Assembly (NCBI GenBank): GCA_017447005.1
Contig: JAFSOM010000624.1
Span: 1 to 8,719 of the forward strand
DNA length: 8,719 nt
Source of the DNA: Oscillibacter sp.
Lineage (GTDB): Bacteria > Bacillota > Clostridia > Oscillospirales > Oscillospiraceae
Direction of reading: 5' to 3'
The notes under the pieces were generated by a model that searched no databases, was not told the DNA's origin, and saw only the letters and a program-made list of their open reading frames with translations. Below are positions 5,149 to 8,719 of this stretch, in pieces. Positions within the stretch are counted from its first letter, which is position 1; each line of letters begins with the position of its first letter. Position numbers and translations under genes: made by a program.

Positions 5149-6845
5149 AATTCGTAAATTCGTAAATTCGCGTCCGTCCCGCCGCCGGCTTCCAGTTCCC
5201 GGATAAGCTCGTCCTTGCGCGGCGCCAGTTTGTCGGGGACGCGTTCCGGATATCGCACGGCGGAGAGCATTCCGTCGCGGCGCGGATTGTCCAGCGTCCG
5301 CGTCATGGCGATTTCACTGAAGTAAGTGGTCGCGCCCACGTCCGCGCGGAGATTCAGCCACAGGTCTTTGAACTGTCCGAAGTCGAAGAAGTCCACGACT
5401 TTGTCGCGTACGGTCCGCGTGGCGAACAGGCCCGTTGCGGGGTCGATTTGCGCCGCGCCGTCCGGACCCGTCACAAGGTCCTCGTACTCCTTTTCCACGA
5501 CCACGGGACGCGGACCGTAATAGGTACCCATCAGGTCAAGGAGGATGTGCCCGATGTCCTCGACCCACTCATGGAGACCGGCCCGGATGTTTTCCAGCGG
5601 GATTTCCGCGTTGGTCTGCAAAACCATGAGCGCGCTTGTGTTGTCGGGCTTGACATTCCCCATCTGCGCGTCCGTGGCCCCCATACACTCTTTCGTGTAG
5701 GCCAGAACTTTGTCGATAAAGCCGCTGATTTGCCCGGACATTTCCGGGACCGCGAAACTGGACGCAAGGTCCGGAATCCTCTGTTCCGGCCGAAGTCCCC
5801 TGACGGCGACCGGCTCGCCCACGGCATCGGACCAGTAAGGGATTCTGTCCGCGTCATAGACAATCTTTGGATAGGCCGTGGACTGCAAGTGACGGAGCGT
5901 CACGGCGAACATCCGGTTGATTTCGATTTGATTCGGAATCAGGCCCGTAATGAGGGCGCGGCCGTGGTACTGGTTCTTTTGCCGCCGCCAGTTCCCCCAC
6001 GCAATGGGATAGAGGGACAGGCCCGTGTCCACGGCCTCGTAAATGACGGCGGTTTTCGTGGCCTTGGTCACGCGCACGGTCCCGCCCTGTTTTTCGTACA
6101 GATAGAGGTAGAGGGCCTTTCCGTTGCCGGTCTCCTCGTCATTGTCCAGTTCCACTTTCCCGCCGGTACCGGGCATATCCTCGTTTTCGGAATCCGGCTG
6201 TATGGCGTCCGTATCGGAACCGCCGTGCCGCAGAGCCTCCGCGCGGAGATTCCGCACGGTGTCCCGCCCGACAATCAGGATGTAGGGCTGATGTTCCACG
6301 GTCCTGTCATTGGGATTGCCGAACAGGACGTTGATTCCGTCCACCAGCTCCATCCGGATTTCCCCGGAATAACGCTCGAAAGCGCCGCCGTACGGTTTGG
6401 CGTCCGGGTCGAACCAGAAATGGGCGCAGTAGTCGCCGGAAATGGCCCCGTCATAGAGCGCGTCACGGATACGGTAATCGAGTTTGAACTTTTCGAGCAG
6501 ATTGGACAGGGCGGCGTTGGCGAATTCGGAAGCGTCCTTGTCCGCGGCGGGATTGTGACCGAAGCGGGACGGATTGGCGGTGAAGTTCGCCAGCGGCTCC
6601 ACGCGAATGGTCGTGGCGGAACTGGTTAAAGACGCGATAAACAGACTTGCCACGCGCTCCAAAATGTTAAACGTGGGCTTGGGGAGTCTCCGCATGGCGG
6701 GCGTGTCGTGGAGATGAATCCACTGGTTCCCCGCGAAGAACTCGGTGTTCGTCTCGACCGTCCGGTACTGGTCCGGGACCAGACGGTGATTGTAGGCAAC
6801 GCCGCTTTCGTAGAGCGTCCATGCCCTTGTGACACGCTCCGTCAT
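5145..6845 (-). CDS. Phage portal protein (P22-type)
   Basis: A 566-residue protein from ATG 6845-6843, with GGGAGGAA shortly upstream and a four-base ATGA overlap with the preceding gene. NTEFFAGNQW (33-42) followed by LPKPTFNILERV (54-65) is the characteristic start of P22-like portal proteins. Later segments fit the family: DGAISGDYCAHFWFD, the GRALITGLIPNQIEINRMF helix, and the C-terminal DVGATTYFSEIAMTRTLD and RVPDKLAPRKDELIRELE. Portals form a dodecameric ring at one capsid vertex through which the terminase pumps DNA, and connect head to tail. The natural C-terminus appears to end near RELEAGGG; the final NLRIYEF is encoded by the octamer repeat. No scaffold or capsid gene follows, as would normally be expected. 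Confidence 0.88.
   Translation of the reverse strand: MTERVTRAWTLYESGVAYNHRLVPDQYRTVETNTEFFAGNQWIHLHDTPAMRRLPKPTFNILERVASLFIASLTSSATTIRVEPLANFTANPSRFGHNPAADKDASEFANAALSNLLEKFKLDYRIRDALYDGAISGDYCAHFWFDPDAKPYGGAFERYSGEIRMELVDGINVLFGNPNDRTVEHQPYILIVGRDTVRNLRAEALRHGGSDTDAIQPDSENEDMPGTGGKVELDNDEETGNGKALYLYLYEKQGGTVRVTKATKTAVIYEAVDTGLSLYPIAWGNWRRQKNQYHGRALITGLIPNQIEINRMFAVTLRHLQSTAYPKIVYDADRIPYWSDAVGEPVAVRGLRPEQRIPDLASSFAVPEMSGQISGFIDKVLAYTKECMGATDAQMGNVKPDNTSALMVLQTNAEIPLENIRAGLHEWVEDIGHILLDLMGTYYGPRPVVVEKEYEDLVTGPDGAAQIDPATGLFATRTVRDKVVDFFDFGQFKDLWLNLRADVGATTYFSEIAMTRTLDNPRRDGMLSAVRYPERVPDKLAPRKDELIRELEAGGGTDANLRIYEF
5148..5171 (-). repeat. Triple-octamer repeat, copy 4 (inverted, inside portal end)
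   Basis: Plus-strand AAATTCGT, AAATTCGT, AAATTCGC, identical to copy 2. It encodes the last residues NLRIYEF of the portal and shares one base with the stop codon of the rightward regulator. Confidence 0.95.
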
Positions 6846-7087
6846 GCGCTTCCTCCCGTTCCGTAGGCGTCATCGGCGGTGTAGGCCTGTAACTGCCGCC
6901 ACGCTTCCGCGTCCTCCCGCGCCGTCCGGGTCCGCTGACGTTCCCTTTCGGACGGCGGATCCGGCGTCTGTTCCCGCGCACAGCTCCGGGAACGTTTCAG
7001 AATCAGAAGCAACGCCACAGCCATACACAGCAACAGGAGATTTCCCGTAACCGCCGCTATGAAAATGAGTTTCAAAACAAAATACAC
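6842..7087 (-). CDS. Small single-pass membrane protein between terminase and portal
   Basis: The preferred start is GTG 7087-7085, because GGAGG (7096-7100) lies eight bases upstream, within the last codons of the terminase gene. An ATG at 7105 is also possible but has no ribosome site and overlaps terminase by 17 bases. The 81-residue product opens with a hydrophobic segment of about 30 residues (YFVLKLIFIAAVTGNLLLLC, then MAVALLLILKR). It is followed by a charged, probably cytoplasmic tail rich in R, E, T and D (SERERQRTRTAREDAEAW). It could also be a signal anchor. The stop overlaps the portal start in ATGA, implying co-translation. A membrane protein here is unusual; holin-like, exclusion or assembly roles are all possible and none is shown. 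No family is recognised. Confidence 0.65.
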   Translation of the reverse strand: MYFVLKLIFIAAVTGNLLLLCMAVALLLILKRSRSCAREQTPDPPSERERQRTRTAREDAEAWRQLQAYTADDAYGTGGSA

Positions 7088-7088
7088 G

Positions 7089-8585
7089 TTACCAGCCTCC
7101 GTCATAGTTTCCGTAAAGCAGACCTTCCCGCGCCTCGGCTTCTTCCCGCTCGCGGCGGCGTTCGGCTTCCGTCAGCGCGGCGGGGACGGATTCCCCGAAC
7201 AGGTAATTCAGCGCCTGCGTGGAACTGTCCACCATATCATCATGCTGACCGTTCGGGAAGGCGGTCCACTGATTGAGGTACTCTTCCAGCCACGGCGCGT
7301 CCCGCGGAAGGAACACGTGTCCGCTCTCAATTACCGGCGACACGGCGTGGACCCTTGACACTTTCCCGCCCGCGGGATTGACCGGAATGCAGTACAGTTC
7401 CCGCCGGAGTACGTCTATAATCGCGCTTCCGTTGGCCTTGTCCTCTATCAGAACGGCGCGGGATTTCGGAAAACGTGCCTGTGCGGCGCGGATTGTTTCC
7501 AGCGTTTCGGTAAACGTCAGGTGCCGGTTCACGCAGTCGAGCAGATAGTAATCGTTCTCACGCTTGCCCCAGACGGTCACGGCTACAAAATCATTGTTAT
7601 CGTCTCCTTTAAACGCGGCGTCCACGCTCATATACTGTACGGGCAGTTCCGGGTGCGTATCATAGAATTTCCACCATCCGCGCCGGATCAGGTTGCCTTC
7701 TTCGGCTCTCGGGCGGCACTGGTAGAGCGCCAGCCACGCGCGTTGTCCGCCCGACGGGTCCCGGAGATACGCCTTCCGGAACTGTTCCAGCCATACGCGT
7801 CCCTTGCCCAGTTCCGGGCACAACGGCTCCCCGGCCTGACGCCCTAACGGGTCCGGTTCGCTTTCGGTCGGCTCGGCCTCCACCGGCAGACGCAGTAAAC
7901 GTACGTTATCCTCCGTGCGCAGAATCCGCGCGGCCAAGTCGTCCTCGTGCCACGGCGTCATGATTACGATAACCTTCGCCTTCGCTTGCAGACGGGACTT
8001 TAACGAGTTGAGCCACTCGCCCCACACCTTGTTCCGGTACGCCGGACTGTCCGCCTCCTCCCGGTTCTTGACGGGGTCGTCCACAATCAGCAGGTCGGCG
8101 GCATTGCCGGTAATGCCCGACATAATGCCCCGGCTGATGAGGCGTCCCCGGTGTCCGTCCAACTCGAATTCCGTGGCGCGGTTGAGTTTGCCCAGCTCCA
8201 CGCCGAACAGCGCCCCGCCCCATTGTTGCAGTTTCTCCCGGTTGCGTCGGGAAAAACGTTCCGCGCTCTCCTCGTTGTAGGATGATAGAATCAGACGCCG
8301 TTCGGGATAGCGCATCATGTACCATGAGGGCAGGGACTCCGTGACGGTCATGGACTTTCCGTGTTGCGGCGGCGTTTCCAGCAGAAGAATATCGTAGGCG
8401 TTGCCGGTATCGCTTTCGATAAAACGCTGGGCCTCATTGGCCAGAAACACGGAAAAGCGGCTTGATATCCATCCGGGCCGGTGGACGAGCGCGAGATACT
8501 CCGCAAAGCAACGCCGCGCCAGTTCCCGCCGTACCAGTTCCGTTTGAATCAGAACGGCGACCCGGGCCAGTGTCCGCCTGTCCAT
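7089..8585 (-). CDS. Terminase large subunit
   Basis: ATG 8585-8583 overlaps the upstream stop in TGATG and follows a GGGGGA ribosome site; a GTG one codon earlier is the alternative. The product of about 498 residues has both expected domains. The N-terminal ATPase has Walker A PPQHGKS (about 72-78), Walker B LLIVDDP (about 165-171) and a coupling segment VIVIMTPWHEDDL (about 205-217). The C-terminal RNase H-like nuclease has acidic positions in MSVDAAFKGDD (near 322), LIEDKANG (near 382) and NGQHDDMVDS (near 450). It cuts concatemeric DNA and pumps it through the portal into the prohead. Length is normal for the family and all motifs appear intact, so the protein is probably functional. It belongs to the same tight operon as the genes on both sides. 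Confidence 0.92.
   Translation of the reverse strand: MDRRTLARVAVLIQTELVRRELARRCFAEYLALVHRPGWISSRFSVFLANEAQRFIESDTGNAYDILLLETPPQHGKSMTVTESLPSWYMMRYPERRLILSSYNEESAERFSRRNREKLQQWGGALFGVELGKLNRATEFELDGHRGRLISRGIMSGITGNAADLLIVDDPVKNREEADSPAYRNKVWGEWLNSLKSRLQAKAKVIVIMTPWHEDDLAARILRTEDNVRLLRLPVEAEPTESEPDPLGRQAGEPLCPELGKGRVWLEQFRKAYLRDPSGGQRAWLALYQCRPRAEEGNLIRRGWWKFYDTHPELPVQYMSVDAAFKGDDNNDFVAVTVWGKRENDYYLLDCVNRHLTFTETLETIRAAQARFPKSRAVLIEDKANGSAIIDVLRRELYCIPVNPAGGKVSRVHAVSPVIESGHVFLPRDAPWLEEYLNQWTAFPNGQHDDMVDSSTQALNYLFGESVPAALTEAERRREREEAEAREGLLYGNYDGGW
7096..7100 (-). promoter_or_regulatory. Ribosome site inside terminase end that favours a GTG start
   Basis: GGAGG on the minus strand, formed by the GGA GGC codons near the terminase stop, eight bases before GTG 7087-7085. 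It avoids the long overlap that the ATG at 7105 would need. Confidence 0.55.
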
Positions 8586-8719
8586 CACAGAAAATCCCCC
8601 AGACTGATGTTGATTCCGTCCCGTTTTCTTTCCGGACGTTCCGGGACGGTTTCCGTTGCCGGTTCTTTCAGGGCGCGTTCCAGTTTCGCCAGCAGCGAAT
8701 ACAGTTCCGCGTCCGTATA
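8585..8719 (-). CDS. C-terminus of probable terminase small subunit (runs off right edge)
   Basis: An open frame from the right edge to TGA at 8585-8587 gives the last 44 residues: YTDAELYSLLAKLERALKE, then a proline- and charge-rich linker, ending INISLGDFL. The stop overlaps the terminase ATG by one base (TGATG), typical of translational coupling. A small terminase subunit directly before the large one is the standard phage order, so this is the likely identity, but the DNA-binding part is outside the window. The assignment is by position, not by domain. Confidence 0.55.
   Translation of the reverse strand, partial: YTDAELYSLLAKLERALKEPATETVPERPERKRDGINISLGDFL

Larger units (their letters stand above)
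2374..5171. mobile_element. Putative repeat-bounded immunity/early cassette block
   Basis: The 2.8-kb block is bounded by perfect 24-bp inverted repeats (2374-2397 and 5148-5171), with two more copies inside. It holds a Cro/CI-like regulator, operator-like palindromes, three small early-type genes and a DUF3987 ATPase, inserted between portal and virion genes. No transposase, integrase or clear target duplication is visible. The claim of mobility is inferred from boundaries and content, not from a recognised enzyme. Confidence 0.3.

Noticed and set aside
2374..5171. Repeats as a CRISPR array or replication iterons
   Set aside because: Copies are hundreds of bases apart with genes between, alternate in orientation and have no uniform spacers; no cas gene or clustered origin layout is seen.
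2374..5171. Classic insertion sequence with transposase
   Set aside because: No transposase or integrase open frame and no clear target duplication at the outer edges; kept only as a low-confidence cassette block.
5448..6629. Long rightward open frame of 393 codons opposite the portal
   Set aside because: It mirrors the portal's codon pattern in GC-rich DNA and shows no domain; the portal on the other strand has clear family motifs.
1..8719. tRNA or rRNA genes
   Set aside because: No cloverleaf-like TTCGA arm with matching acceptor stems or rRNA-like conserved stretch was recognised by eye on either strand.

Overview
This is a phage or prophage segment, probably from a bacterium of the Firmicutes type. 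The host call is an inference. It rests on strong AAGGAGG/GGGAGGAA ribosome sites, a small XkdX-like virion protein, a 69-residue Cro/CI-like regulator and a P22-type portal next to a tailed-phage terminase. Nearly all genes read leftward (minus strand) and are tightly packed with short overlaps. Most of the window is GC-rich; the stretch around 4800-5148 is conspicuously AT-rich.

Reading leftward from the right edge, the packaging module comes first. It holds the C-terminus of a probable small terminase subunit (8585-8719), the large terminase (7089-8585), a small single-pass membrane protein (6842-7087) and the portal (5145-6845). The left third (1-2387) is a tail/virion module: a 5'-truncated virion protein, a short XkdX-like protein and the first 212 residues of a tail fibre that runs off the window.

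Where capsid and head-tail genes would be expected, there is instead a 2.8-kb block (2374-5171) that looks like an immunity/early module. It contains a rightward Cro/CI-like regulator, a pair of matching operator-like palindromes with possible divergent promoters, a leftward group of three small genes with a hairpin at its end, and a DUF3987/YfjI-type helicase-like ATPase gene.

The most unusual feature is a 24-bp repeat made of three copies of the octamer ACGAATTT. It occurs four times, at every junction of this block: 2374-2397, 3718-3741, 4544-4567 and 5148-5171. The copies alternate in orientation. The DUF3987 gene is boxed by perfect inverted copies, the regulator region by near-perfect ones, and the whole block by perfect ones. 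The left junction coincides with the loss of the 5' end of a virion gene. The right junction supplies the last residues of the portal. The sequence therefore looks like a mosaic of gene cassettes joined at, or moved by, this repeat. No transposase or integrase is visible, and an assembly chimera must be excluded first.
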